Shown in pieces: positions 24,028 to 33,264 of a DNA stretch of 47,882 nt; within the stretch, counting starts at the first letter, position 1; each line of letters begins with the position of its first letter. Under the pieces are notes generated by a model, which was not told the DNA's origin, made no database searches, and was given only the letters and a program-made list of their open reading frames with translations. Location of the stretch: the NCBI GenBank assembly GCA_029559155.1, contig JAKQCM010000200.1:1-47882 (forward strand), given 5' to 3'. A program made the translations under genes and the position numbers. The DNA is from Chloroflexota bacterium. Lineage in GTDB: Bacteria; Chloroflexota; Anaerolineae; Promineifilales; Promineifilaceae.

Positions 24028-25098
24028 TTACGCTTCTACTGTGAAGATTGCGCCGTGGGGGTCGTTGGCATGGACGGCGATACGGCCGTTATGCGCCTCT
24101 ACCACCATGCGGCAAAAAGCCAGCCCCAGCCCTACCTGCTTCACGTTGCGCTGTCCGGCGGCCACAATCTGGAATTTATCGAAAATTGTCTCTTGGTGTT
24201 CCGGCGGAATGCCTGGCCCTTCGTCGCAAACTTGCAGGCAAAAACGGGCGTGGGGTAACGGCCGTAACTTCACTATGACACGGCCGTTTACCGGCGAAAA
24301 CTTCAGCGCATTAGACAACAAATTATCCAGCACACGCTGCCACAGGTTTGCGTCCAGGCTGGCGATCAACGGCTCAGGCGGCGTTTCCAGGGCCAACGTC
24401 ACCGACCTTTGCGCCGCCAGCGGCTGATAGGCGTCGCAAGCCGTTTGCAGCAGATCATTCAGGGTAACGGCCGTTTGCAGCAGCGTCAGCTTGCCATGCT
24501 CCATCTTGGCCATCATCAGCATATCCGTCAGGTACCCATTCAGCCGGACCACCTGGCCGGTAATGGTATGCAGCGCCTCCTGCGCCTCCGGTTGGGGTGT
24601 ATAGCGTCGTAATAAATCGCAGTACATGGTGATGGTCGTCAGCGGGCTGCGAATATCGTGGATGATCATGTCCGACAAATCCTGGCGCAGACGCATCATC
24701 GTTTGCAGGTCGTCGTGGCGCTGCTTAATGCGCAGCATGGAGCGCACGCGGGCGCGCAGTTCCAGGCCGTTCACCGGCTTGTGGATAAAGTCGTCGGCTC
24801 CAGCGTCCAGGCCGCGGGCCACATCTTCTTTGCTGTCCAGCGCTGTTATCAGGACGATCGGGATGTGTTGGGTGGCAACGGCCGTTTTCAAGACCCGGCA
24901 CACCGCAAACCCATCCATGCCTGGCATCATCACATCCAACAAAATCACATCCGGGTTTATTTCCGGCAGGCGTTCCAGCGCCTCCGGCCCGCCGGCGGCA
25001 AAATGCAAGGTATACCCTTCTTGCAACAGCAGCATCTCCGCCGTCTGTCGCGCCGTAAAGTCGTCATCTACAATCAAAATTACCGGTTTTTCGCTCAT
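24028..25098 (-). CDS. REC-histidine kinase (soluble receiver-kinase hybrid)
   Basis: A 356-residue cytoplasmic protein with no membrane segment. An N-terminal receiver (D11-D13, phosphoacceptor Asp55 in VILLDVMMPGMDG, Lys in DDFIHKPVNG) is followed by a short helix. HisKA follows with SDMIIHDIRSPLTTITMY, then HATPase_c with NLLSNALKFSPVNG, DEGPGIP and GLGLAFC. The receiver-first order suggests it is itself phosphorylated by another kinase and then signals on. ATG 25098 fits the start of the receiver, although an ATG at 25116 is possible and neither has a strong Shine-Dalgarno. It lies 45 bp from the hybrid kinase, probably in one unit. Confidence 0.93.
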   Translation of the reverse strand: MSEKPVILIVDDDFTARQTAEMLLLQEGYTLHFAAGGPEALERLPEINPDVILLDVMMPGMDGFAVCRVLKTAVATQHIPIVLITALDSKEDVARGLDAGADDFIHKPVNGLELRARVRSMLRIKQRHDDLQTMMRLRQDLSDMIIHDIRSPLTTITMYCDLLRRYTPQPEAQEALHTITGQVVRLNGYLTDMLMMAKMEHGKLTLLQTAVTLNDLLQTACDAYQPLAAQRSVTLALETPPEPLIASLDANLWQRVLDNLLSNALKFSPVNGRVIVKLRPLPHARFCLQVCDEGPGIPPEHQETIFDKFQIVAAGQRNVKQVGLGLAFCRMVVEAHNGRIAVHANDPHGAIFTVEA

Positions 25099-25143
25099 TG
25101 TCGTTACGTACATCACAGAAGGTAGTCAGGCGATTGTGGCCAG

Positions 25144-28100
25144 CTACTGGTTTTGCGTTTTGGGAAATGTCTCGATCACGGCCAACAACGCCTTCAGGCT
25201 GAGAGGCTTGCTTAAATAAGCGTCGGCTCCGGCGGCCAGACAGCGCTCGCGGTCGCCGGGCATTGCCAGAGCTGTCAGGGCGATGATGGGTAAAACGGCC
25301 GTTGCCTCATCCGCGCGCAGCCGTTTAATCGCCTGTAAGCCGTCCATTTCCGGCATCTGAATATCCATCAGGACCAGGTCCGGCTGCAAAGCCGCCTGCT
25401 CGATGGCTTCACGGCCGTTACGCGCCACCAATAACCGATACCCCTTCACGCGCAAATAATCGCCCACCGTCTCAATAAAAATCTCGTTATCTTCGGCCAA
25501 CAAAATGAGTTTGCCCTCTGTGGCCTGGACGGCCGTCGGCAGCTGCGCCGTTTCGTTTACCGGCCGGCCCAGCTTATCCGCCGGCTCCCACGGCAGCCTC
25601 ACCGCAAATCGGCTGCCGCGCCCCGTCTCGCTGGACAAGCTGACGCTGCCGCCGTGCAGTTCAGCCATGCGATACACCAGCGAGAGTCCCAGACCGGTGC
25701 CGTTATATTCCCGCGACAGGCGGCTGTCTAGCTGCACAAACGGCCGAAACAGCTTTTGCATATTCTCCGGGGCGATGCCAATGCCTTCGTCCCACACCAC
25801 AAAACACACAGCCTTTTGTCCCAGATCGCCTGTCACCTCCAGGCCAATGCGGCCGCCAACGGCCGTAAATTTCACCGCGTTACTCAATAAATTCACCAAA
25901 ATCTGCTTCACCCGCCGCTCATCGGCCCAAATAGTGGTCACAACCGGGTCTACAGACAAATCAACCTGCAATTCCTTTTTGTGCGCCTCTTGCCGGATAA
26001 AACGCAAGCTCGCCTGGCACACCTCCCGCACCGACACCGGCCCCGGCTCTAAAACCAGCTTGCCGGCCTCAATCTTAGACAGGTCCAAAATATCGTTGAT
26101 CAAATTCAGCAGGTGACGGCCGCTTTCCTCAATGCTGCGCAGCGACCGGCTCTGGTTGCCGTTCAGCGCGCCATACACGCCCTCCTGCAGCGCCTCGCCG
26201 ATGCCCAGCAGCGCATTCAGCGGTGTGCGCAGTTCATGGCTCATCGAAGCCAAAAATTCATCCTTCAACCGGTTGGCGCGCGCCAGTTCGGCATTTGCCG
26301 CGCTCAGGTCGGCGGTGCGCTCCGCCACATGCTGCGCCAGTTGGGCGCGTTCCGCCTGTAAGGCCGCCTCCGCTCGCAGCCGCTCTTCAATTTCGCGCCG
26401 CGCCTGTTCGTACAACCGCGCATTTTCGATGGCCGCCGCCGCCGGACCGGACAACAGCGTCAGCAGGCGTAAGTCGGCCTCGTCAAATGGCCCGGTCGCT
26501 TTGTTGATGGCTTCTATCGCGCCAATCGTCTGCCCCTTCACCTGAAGAGGCGCGCATAAAAGTGTGCGCGCTGTGAATTTGCTCATCTCGTCAAAATTGG
26601 GAAAGTGGCGCCGGTCGGCCTTGGCGTCGGTGATCAGCAGCGGTTCGCCATGCTCGGCTACCCAGCCCACAATGCCCTGGCCCAACGCCAGCCGCTTGCC
26701 GCGCACAAATTCGGCCGCCTGCCCAAACGCGGCGGCAAACCACAAATCGCCCTGCTCTCTATCCAATAGCACCACCGAGGTGGCATCTACGTCTAGCAGC
26801 CGCGTAGCCTGCGCCGTAACAATGGTTAACGTAGTTTGCAAATCCAGCGACGAGGTGACGGCGTGGCTGATCTGATTCAGGGTGGTCAATTCGGCGACGC
26901 GCTGTTGGAGGGTTTTGTACAGGCGGGCGTTTTGGATGGCGATGGCTGCCTGCCCGGCAAAGGCGGTCAGGCGCGTGGCGTGGGCCGGCTGGTAGAAGTT
27001 TGGCTGGCTGTAATTGAGCGCCAGAAAGGCGATCACTTCTTGTTGTACGGCGATGGGAATGCCCGCCCAGGAGCGCACGTGGGGCGATGCGTCAGCGCGT
27101 ACCCAATCGGGATCAGTGGAGATGTCGGGAATGACGAGGGGTTGGCCGGATCGGGCCATGCGCTGCAAGCTGGGCATGTCGGCGAGGGCAAAGCGGGTGG
27201 TGGGCGGGGTTTGGGAACGGCCGTATCCCCGCGTACACACAATGTCCACTTCCTGGCCGCGCAGCAGCATAACATTGGCCGTGTCATAAGGCACGACATG
27301 GGCAATCTGGTCCAGCAGCCGATCTAACAACTGGTCAAAATCCAACGTGGCGCTGAGGGCTGTGCCCACATCGCGCAGCGCTTCGGCCAGGCGGCGCTGT
27401 TCGTATTCAGCCCGCTCCGCCCGCTGCCGCTCGGCTATCTCTTGCTGTAAAGAATTGTTGGCCTGCTGCAATTGGGCGGCGCTGCCGGCCGCCTGCCGAA
27501 AGATAATGACAATACTGCTCATCAACCCGACCAATACGCAAAGATAACTTACTAGCTTCAAGGTTAAAGCGACTTCGAAGTAGGCGTCGAACAATTCGAC
27601 AGAGGAAAACATGAAAAATATCTGCCCGGAGAAGCTGAGAAGTAAGGCTACAACCAACCAGTGTTCGAAGGCGTCGTGCTGCCAATAGCCTTTGGCCAGA
27701 TAATTAACCAACGCCCAGAGGTAAAACGTGGTGGAGATAAATAGTTCGATGCGCGCCAGGGGCAGCGTGGGCGCGGCTTCGCTTTGAGCTACCAATACAA
27801 ACAGCAGCAAGTTAACCAGCGTGAGGCTGACTATGAGGATAAATAGGCGACGGCCGGTCATACGGCCGTACCACCCCGTTTCCACTTCCCGCCGCCACGT
27901 CAGCCAGCTGCCAAATATCAAAATCGAAAGAAACGTCGGTGACGTATTCCAAATCCAGTGCGGCGCATAATCTAGCCAGGGTAAAATATCGGCCAGATAC
28001 GGATAGATGGCCAGCACATGCAGGCCATCCAACAGCCCTGCTCCTACAAAGCCAACGCCAATAAACAAAAACACGTTGTCGCGGCGGGTGAAATAGCGCA

Positions 28101-28284
28101 CCAACGCCAACATCCCCACAAAACCGGCCAGCATGGCAGCCATAAACTCCAGCGTCATGTGTCGCGTCAGGTTGCCTTGCCAGGCGTCGGGCGGCAGCAA
28201 GAGGCGCGCTGCCGCCACCAGGACAAACAGTATCCCATAGATACGTATTCGGGTGGTTGCTTTGGTGGCTGAAGAAAATGACAT
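25144..28284 (-). CDS. MASE3-GAF-GAF hybrid sensor histidine kinase
   Basis: A 1046-residue hybrid kinase. The N-terminal 275 residues hold about eight membrane helices of MASE3 type, with VRYFTRRDNVFLFIGVGFVG and LLDGLHVLAIYPYLAD as the core. A coiled coil precedes a first GAF (ALRDVGTALSATLDFDQLLD). A second GAF follows (LTTLNQISHAVTSSLDLQTT; GQGIVGWVAEHGEPLLITDA). Then come HisKA (DEFLASMSHELRTPLNALLG), HATPase_c (NLLSNAVKFT, DEGIGI, GTGLGLSL) and a C-terminal receiver (LVLMDIQMPEMDGLQ). I prefer ATG 28284 over the upstream ATG at 28383, because the membrane part starts just after it. A receiver at the C-terminus calls for an HPt partner such as 20154-20561. Confidence 0.93.
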   Translation of the reverse strand: MSFSSATKATTRIRIYGILFVLVAAARLLLPPDAWQGNLTRHMTLEFMAAMLAGFVGMLALVRYFTRRDNVFLFIGVGFVGAGLLDGLHVLAIYPYLADILPWLDYAPHWIWNTSPTFLSILIFGSWLTWRREVETGWYGRMTGRRLFILIVSLTLVNLLLFVLVAQSEAAPTLPLARIELFISTTFYLWALVNYLAKGYWQHDAFEHWLVVALLLSFSGQIFFMFSSVELFDAYFEVALTLKLVSYLCVLVGLMSSIVIIFRQAAGSAAQLQQANNSLQQEIAERQRAERAEYEQRRLAEALRDVGTALSATLDFDQLLDRLLDQIAHVVPYDTANVMLLRGQEVDIVCTRGYGRSQTPPTTRFALADMPSLQRMARSGQPLVIPDISTDPDWVRADASPHVRSWAGIPIAVQQEVIAFLALNYSQPNFYQPAHATRLTAFAGQAAIAIQNARLYKTLQQRVAELTTLNQISHAVTSSLDLQTTLTIVTAQATRLLDVDATSVVLLDREQGDLWFAAAFGQAAEFVRGKRLALGQGIVGWVAEHGEPLLITDAKADRRHFPNFDEMSKFTARTLLCAPLQVKGQTIGAIEAINKATGPFDEADLRLLTLLSGPAAAAIENARLYEQARREIEERLRAEAALQAERAQLAQHVAERTADLSAANAELARANRLKDEFLASMSHELRTPLNALLGIGEALQEGVYGALNGNQSRSLRSIEESGRHLLNLINDILDLSKIEAGKLVLEPGPVSVREVCQASLRFIRQEAHKKELQVDLSVDPVVTTIWADERRVKQILVNLLSNAVKFTAVGGRIGLEVTGDLGQKAVCFVVWDEGIGIAPENMQKLFRPFVQLDSRLSREYNGTGLGLSLVYRMAELHGGSVSLSSETGRGSRFAVRLPWEPADKLGRPVNETAQLPTAVQATEGKLILLAEDNEIFIETVGDYLRVKGYRLLVARNGREAIEQAALQPDLVLMDIQMPEMDGLQAIKRLRADEATAVLPIIALTALAMPGDRERCLAAGADAYLSKPLSLKALLAVIETFPKTQNQ

Positions 28285-28951
28285 GATGATTCCCGTAAGC
28301 GCCGGCAGGAGCAAAGTACGCAGCTTCGCAACGGGGCCAAAATGCATCGAATGACCGGGTTTGTGCGGTAAGACTCCACACATCCGTGTTTGTGCAACTT
28401 ACGGGTTCATTGTATCCACTTATGAGGTTGGGCTTCGTGAAGGAGCCGTAGAAATAAAGTTTGTCTGAGGGCGTAACGGGGTGGAAAATATAGCCTATTA
28501 GTCCTATGCGCGCGCAAATTGCCCGCTGGATTGTGAATTAAAAGCGGTAAAGCCCAGAAGCCGCGTTTTTAAAAGAACGCGATTTTGGGAGTGAATTGGT
28601 TGATTTTGGTTAGGCGGTGATGGGAGACGGCCGTTGCCATCGCCGCCATCTGTTTCGTACAAAACACTTGACTTGGAGCTAACTCTAAGTGGTAGACTAT
28701 CCCTTGGAGGTGGTACGACAAAAAATCTCAGCGGCAAGTGAACAACGAGGGCTTTTAGAAGATGCGCTCCGCTGCTACGAAAAAATCAACCTGCCCTACC
28801 GGGCAATTGAACAGTTAGGAACGGAGGCAAAATAGCCTGCGAAACTGAAAAAGTGGCCCGATGGAGGCCGCCAGCTTACACCCATGTTGTTTTTCCGGGC
28901 GTTGTCAGGACGCCGATAATAGGTGGTTATACCGCATAAAGGAGATAAATC
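28285..28951. other. Intergenic region with an orphan MerR-type promoter
   Basis: This 667-bp gap between divergently oriented genes has no intact gene. It should hold the promoter of the hybrid-kinase cluster on the minus strand. On the plus strand it has a MerR-type promoter at 28668-28698. A short frame follows (GTG 28710 to stop 28835, 41 codons), with EDALRCYEKINLPYRAIEQL, which might be a decayed remnant of a regulator but is not recognised. One octamer ACGGCCGT lies near 28626. Confidence 0.6.
28668..28698 (+). promoter_or_regulatory. MerR-family-type promoter/operator with 19-bp spacer
   Basis: A -35 TTGACT (28668-28673) and a -10 TAGACT (28693-28698) are separated by exactly 19 bp. 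The spacer carries the dyad CTTGGAG-CTAA-CTCTAAG. An over-long spacer with a central dyad is the hallmark of promoters activated by MerR-family regulators. No intact merR gene is seen downstream. Confidence 0.75.
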
Positions 28952-29835
28952 ATGCACATTGGCTTACAAATTCCGTCTTTTAAGTACCCTGGGGGAACGG
29001 CCGTTATCCGTCCGAAACTGAGAGAAATCGTCACCAGCGCCGAAGCGGCCGGTTTTTACAGCCTCTGGGTGATGGATCATTATTACCAAATCAAGGGGTT
29101 GTTCGGCGAAGCATATACCGACCCGATGCTGGAAAGCTATACCACACTAGGCTATTTGGCCGGACTCACTGAAAAAGCGTATCTCGGCGTCCTGGTCACG
29201 GGTGTGATTTATCGCCACCCGGCAGTGCTGATGAAGATGATAAACACGCTAGACATTCTGGCGGGCGGTCGTACCTATTTTGGCATTGGCGCGGCCTGGT
29301 ATGAAGATGAAGCCCTCGGTTTTGGCATTCCCTACCCATCCACCTCAGAACGCTTCGAGCAGTTGGAAGACAACCTGCAACTGGCGAAGGCCCTTTGGGC
29401 CAGTGACGAAATCGCCTTTGAAGGCCAACATTTTTCTGCGCCGGCGATCACCAACAATCCCCGCCCGCTCTCCACGCCACATCCGCGCATCATGATCGGC
29501 GGCACCGGCCCCAAAAAGACGCTGCGCATGGTGGCGCAATACGCGGATGCCTGCAACATCGGTGATTGGGTAGGCGCCGAAAACATGCAACAAGCGCTCG
29601 ACGCGCTCAAAGCACACTGCGAAAGGCTGGGGCGCGATTATGACACCATCGAGAAAACATCCCTTTCCACAGTAATCTTTCTGAAAAAGATACGGTAGAA
29701 AGTGTTACCAATCGCCTGCACCAACTGTCTAACATGGGCTTCACCCACGCGATTTTCAATATGCCAGATGTGTACAAAATCACCCCGCTGCAAACTTTTG
29801 CCAAAGAGATCATTCCGGCAGCCGCAGAACTTTAA
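28952..29835 (+). pseudogene. LLM-class F420/flavin-dependent oxidoreductase, frameshifted
   Basis: The intact frame from ATG 28952 (GGAG 7-8 bp before it) gives 248 residues of a luciferase-like monooxygenase-family protein: MHIGLQIPSFKYPGG, AGFYSLWVMDHYYQ, LDILAGGRTYFGIGAAWYE and PHPRIMIGGTGPKKTLRMVA. It ends early at 29696-29698. The expected C-terminal part continues in another frame to the stop at 29833-29835 (ESVTNRLHQLSNMGF, HAIFNMPDVYKITPLQTF). A single indel near 29670-29690, beside the A-run in CTGAAAAAGA, explains this. It may be a real pseudogene or a sequencing/assembly error. The substrate of this family member cannot be told. Confidence 0.85.
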
Positions 29836-29856
29836 GCTGGCGCGGGCAGCAGAATA

Positions 29857-29887
29857 GATTGGTCCAATCTCTAAGATTGGACCAATC
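29857..29887. repeat. Inverted-repeat element, copy 1 (GATTGGTCCAATCT type)
   Basis: A perfect 14-bp stem, GATTGGTCCAATCT paired with AGATTGGACCAATC, around a 3-nt loop. It lies 21 bp after the end of the broken LLM gene and 62 bp before the MalT-like ATG. A near-identical element occurs at 39988-40020. Confidence 0.85.
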
Positions 29888-29936
29888 GCACAAGTAAATT
29901 TTCAAAACGGTTTCTCGCCTATCATCCCCTTTACTT

Positions 29937-29942
29937 TATAAT
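29937..29942 (+). promoter_or_regulatory. -10 element TATAAT placed for leaderless transcription
   Basis: A consensus TATAAT ends 6 bp before the ATG at 29949 and no Shine-Dalgarno intervenes, so transcription should start at or next to the ATG. The paralogue at 34394 has the same arrangement. No good -35 box is seen. Confidence 0.6.
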
Positions 29943-29948
29943 GAGTCC

Positions 29949-32576
29949 ATGTCTAGCAATTTGTTACAAACGAAATTATATGTCCCCCGGTTACGGCCGT
30001 CTTTCATCCGCCGTCCGTCTCTCATCCAGGCGCTCAACGGTGGGCTGCGTCAGGGCGGGCAACTCACGCTCATCTCGGCTCCCGCCGGTTTTGGCAAAAC
30101 CACCCTGGTGACAGAATGGCTTGCCGGCTGCGAACGGCCGTCTGCCTGGCTCTCCTTAGACGAAAATGACGGCGACCTGCCCCGGTTTCTGACCTATGTT
30201 ATTGCCGCGCTGCAGCGCATTTTTCCGGGCTTGGGCGCAGACGTAACGGCCGTGCTGCAAGCCACGCCGCCGCCGCCAATCGAAACCAGCCTGGCCACCC
30301 TGCTCAATGAAATTGCCGGCCTGCCGGACCATTTTCTGCTCGTTCTGGACGATTACCACCTGGTTGAAGCGCCGGACGTTGACCAGGCCCTCGCCTTCCT
30401 GCTCGACCACCTGCCGCCGCAAATGCATCTGGTCATGACCACCCGCGAGGACCCCAATCTGCCGTTGGCCCGCCTGCGGGCGCGCGGCCAACTGACCGAA
30501 CTGCGAGCCGCCGACTTGCGGTTTACCATCGATGAAGCGGCGGCGTTTCTCCAGCAGGTGATGGGCCTGGAACTCTCGCCGGAAAACGTCGCCGCCCTGG
30601 AGGCGCGCACCGAAGGCTGGGCGGCCGGTTTGCAAATGGCCGCGCTGTCGATGCAAGGGCAGCAAGATGTCACCGGCTTTATTCAATCCTTCACCGGCGG
30701 CCACCGCTTTGTGCTGGATTATCTGGTGGAGGAGGTGCTGCACCAGCAGCCGGAGGGTGTGCAGCGATTTTTGTTGCAAACGGCCGTTCTCAACCAATTG
30801 ACCGGCTCCTTATGCGACGCCCTAACCGGCGGCAGCAACGGCCAGGAAATTCTGGAATCGCTGGAGCGGGTCAACCTGTTCCTCGTGCCGCTGGACAACG
30901 AGCGGCGCTGGTACCGCTATCACCACCTCTTCGCCGATTTGCTGCGGCAGCGGTTGCAGCTATCCCCCCCATCGGGGGGGAAAGAGGGGGGGATAGCCGC
31001 CCTGCACATCCGAGCCAGCCAATGGTATGAAGGCAATGGGCTGGAACTGGAAGCATTTCATCATGCAGCTATAGCCAATGACATTGAGCGTGCGATACGT
31101 TTGATCGAGGGTGAAGGTTTGCCCCTTTACTTTCGGGGCGAGGCGATTCCGGTGCGGCACTGGTTGGAATCTTTGCCAAAGGCCGAGTTTCAGACCCGAC
31201 CAGCGCTGTGGGTAACCTATGCCTCTGTGCTCACCCTCACTGGTCGCCTACACGGCAACATCGAAGAAATTCTGCAAGCGGCCGAAACGGCGCTGCAAGA
31301 CGCAGCGCCAGATGACAAAACAAACGATCTGCGCGGCCAGATTGCGGCCAACCGGGCGATGTTGGGCGTTGTCAAAAACGAGGTTGATAGAATTATCACC
31401 CAATCTCGGTTGGCGCTGGAACTGCTGTATCCTGACAATGCACCCATGCGCACCACCACAACCTGGACACTGGGCTATGCCTATCAAGTGCAGGGAAAAC
31501 GGGCGGCAGCCATCGAAGCGTATGCCGAAACCATCACCCAGAGCCAGAAATCGGGCAATATCATGACCGAACTGGCGGCCACGACTTGCCTGGGGCAAAT
31601 TCAGGAAACAGAAAATCAGATCCATCAGGCGACAGCATCATTCCAGCGTATCCTGGAACTGGTGGGTGACCCGCCGTGGCCGGCGGCTTGCGAAGCGTGT
31701 GTAGGGCTGGCCCGGATTCATTACCAGTGGAACGATTTGGCGGCGGCGGAGCGGTATGGGCAGCAGGGCCTGGCGTTGGCGCGGCGGTTGGAAAATGTGG
31801 ATACGCCCGCGGCCTGCGGTGTCCTGCTGGCCCGCGTGCAGCTGGCACAAGGGGAGGCGGAGGCGGCCTTAGCGACCCTGGCCGAAGCGGAGCAATTTGT
31901 GCAGCAGCATCATTTTAATCATCAGATGGGGACGATAACGGCCGTGCGCCTCCAAACGCTCTTGCACCAGGGCAATCTCACCGCCGCCGCCCAGTTAGCC
32001 GAGACGCATGATCTCCCACTCAGTCAGGCCCGCGTGAAGCTGGCGCAAGGCGACCCCACTGGGGCGCTGGCGGCGCTGGAACCGGTGCGCCGGCAGGCGG
32101 AGGCGAAAGATTGGGCGGATGAGCGGCTGCAAGTGCTGGTTTTACTGACGTTGGCTTATGACATGGCGGGCGATAGGGAAACGGCCGTGCAGTTATTGGG
32201 TGAAGCGCTGGCCCTGGCTGCCCCCGGCGGTCTGCTGCGCTTGTTTGTGGATGAAGGGCCGCCGATGGCGGCGCTCCTGCGCGATGCCGTGAAGCGGGGG
32301 ATCGCTCCGGTATTTGCGCAGCAGGTGTTGGAAGCATTTGGGGAAACGGCCGTTGCCCCACCACCCACCACTCAGCCCCTTCCTGATCCGCTGTCCGACC
32401 GGGAGCTGGACGTGCTCAAGCTGCTGGCAACCGCCCTCACCGGCCCGGAAATTGCCCGCGAGCTGATGATTTCCCTGAACACGATGCGCACCCACACGAA
32501 GAATATTTACTCGAAGCTGGGGGTGAACAGTCGGCGAACGGCCGTGCGCCGCGCCGCAGAACTCAATTTGTTATAA
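29949..32576 (+). CDS. MalT-like LuxR-family ATP-dependent transcriptional regulator 1
   Basis: An 875-residue STAND-type regulator. Walker A is APAGFGKT at residues 44-51; LLVLDDYHLVEAPDV is the Walker B region. EARTEGWAAGLQMAALSMQG and RWYRYHHLFADLLRQRLQ mark the NOD/winged-helix part. TPR-like helices occupy about 400-800 (QWNDLAAAERYGQQGLALAR). The C-terminal LuxR helix-turn-helix is LSDRELDVLKLLATALTGPE. In this family a small ligand and ATP trigger oligomerisation and activation of target promoters; the ligand is unknown. A G/C-rich palindrome is inserted in frame at residues 338-350. Its mRNA is probably leaderless. Confidence 0.93.
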   Translation: MSSNLLQTKLYVPRLRPSFIRRPSLIQALNGGLRQGGQLTLISAPAGFGKTTLVTEWLAGCERPSAWLSLDENDGDLPRFLTYVIAALQRIFPGLGADVTAVLQATPPPPIETSLATLLNEIAGLPDHFLLVLDDYHLVEAPDVDQALAFLLDHLPPQMHLVMTTREDPNLPLARLRARGQLTELRAADLRFTIDEAAAFLQQVMGLELSPENVAALEARTEGWAAGLQMAALSMQGQQDVTGFIQSFTGGHRFVLDYLVEEVLHQQPEGVQRFLLQTAVLNQLTGSLCDALTGGSNGQEILESLERVNLFLVPLDNERRWYRYHHLFADLLRQRLQLSPPSGGKEGGIAALHIRASQWYEGNGLELEAFHHAAIANDIERAIRLIEGEGLPLYFRGEAIPVRHWLESLPKAEFQTRPALWVTYASVLTLTGRLHGNIEEILQAAETALQDAAPDDKTNDLRGQIAANRAMLGVVKNEVDRIITQSRLALELLYPDNAPMRTTTTWTLGYAYQVQGKRAAAIEAYAETITQSQKSGNIMTELAATTCLGQIQETENQIHQATASFQRILELVGDPPWPAACEACVGLARIHYQWNDLAAAERYGQQGLALARRLENVDTPAACGVLLARVQLAQGEAEAALATLAEAEQFVQQHHFNHQMGTITAVRLQTLLHQGNLTAAAQLAETHDLPLSQARVKLAQGDPTGALAALEPVRRQAEAKDWADERLQVLVLLTLAYDMAGDRETAVQLLGEALALAAPGGLLRLFVDEGPPMAALLRDAVKRGIAPVFAQQVLEAFGETAVAPPPTTQPLPDPLSDRELDVLKLLATALTGPEIARELMISLNTMRTHTKNIYSKLGVNSRRTAVRRAAELNLL
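30960..30996. repeat. In-frame palindromic insertion in MalT-like gene 1
   Basis: Perfect 11-bp inverted ends, CTATCCCCCCC and GGGGGGGATAG, enclose a short centre and are read as part of the protein (SPPSGGKEGG). The second MalT-like gene has a related C/G-tract palindrome at the equivalent place. Confidence 0.75.
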
Positions 32577-32582
32577 CGAACA

Positions 32583-33149
32583 TCAGCGAATTGCATAGCC
32601 ATGTAAAAACCACTCAATGTGCGCGGGTAAATCGATTGGCGGAATCGGTAAACCAGTTTCTGCCGAACGCAGCATGGTATTGACAATAACCGGTCCTAAC
32701 AGCGCGCCAACAACCAACAGCGGTTCGCCGGGTTGCAGCCTGCCTTCTTTTTGGTACTGCGCTACGATCTGCCCAAACCGTGATACCAGCATGAATGGTA
32801 CTTGCATCGCCTCTTGCAGCTCCGGATAACGCGCCACTTCCGCGAGGATCAGCATCATCAGCCCGCTCTGCCGGTGCGCCGCCTCCGCGTACATGCGCAC
32901 CATGCCCAATAAGTCAGCCGCCAGATCACCAGTGTAATCGATTGGGGTTTCCCCCTCTAGCGCTGCCCGTTCGTGCAACAGCGCGGCCGTCACCAGCTGC
33001 GCCTTGCTGCCGTACTTGCGGAAGAGGGTTACCTCATTGATATTGGCCGCTTCCGCAATGAGCTTTGTCGTCGCGCCCGCGTAGCCGTTTGCCAGCAGCA
33101 CATCCACCGTCTTTGCAAACACGTCTGCATCATCAATTTGCTTGGCCAT
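32583..33149 (-). CDS. TetR-family transcriptional regulator
   Basis: A 188-residue repressor-type protein. The N-terminal helix-turn-helix is seen in AKTVDVLLANGYAGATTKLI and AEAANINEVTLFRKYGSKAQ. The C-terminal ligand domain is helical (LLGMVRMYAEAAHRQSGLMM) and unassigned. The ATG at 33149 is chosen because the DNA-binding domain begins there; the longer frame to 33590 reads back through the divergent gene and is spurious. It is divergent from the Fe-S protein gene, with two copies of one palindromic core between them, so it probably represses both itself and that gene. Confidence 0.93.
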   Translation of the reverse strand: MAKQIDDADVFAKTVDVLLANGYAGATTKLIAEAANINEVTLFRKYGSKAQLVTAALLHERAALEGETPIDYTGDLAADLLGMVRMYAEAAHRQSGLMMLILAEVARYPELQEAMQVPFMLVSRFGQIVAQYQKEGRLQPGEPLLVVGALLGPVIVNTMLRSAETGLPIPPIDLPAHIEWFLHGYAIR

Positions 33150-33174
33150 GCCTGTATTGTACCGGCAATTTGAC

Positions 33175-33204
33175 TTCCAATGCAAGTATTGACTTGCATT
33201 GGAA
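33175..33204. promoter_or_regulatory. Putative TetR operator 1
   Basis: A perfect 13-bp inverted repeat, TTCCAATGCAAGT and ACTTGCATTGGAA, around 4 bp. It lies 26 bp upstream of the tetR ATG and shares the core ATGCAAGT-N4-ACTTGCAT with the site at 33216-33235. Confidence 0.85.
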
Positions 33205-33215
33205 AGGCGGGTAAA

Positions 33216-33235
33216 ATGCAAGTGATTACTTGCAT
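33216..33235. promoter_or_regulatory. Putative TetR operator 2
   Basis: A perfect 8-bp inverted repeat ATGCAAGT-GATT-ACTTGCAT, 30 bp before the Fe-S gene ATG. The same core as operator 1, with centres 36 bp apart, suggests one regulator bound at both sites. Confidence 0.85.
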
Positions 33236-33264
33236 GAATCCGAGTACTGCGCAAGGAGGAACCT

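Noticed and set aside
28710-28835. 41-codon frame after the MerR-type promoter as a real gene
   Set aside because: No domain is recognised, the start is a GTG without a convincing ribosome-binding site, and it is too short for a MerR regulator; it is recorded only as a possible remnant.
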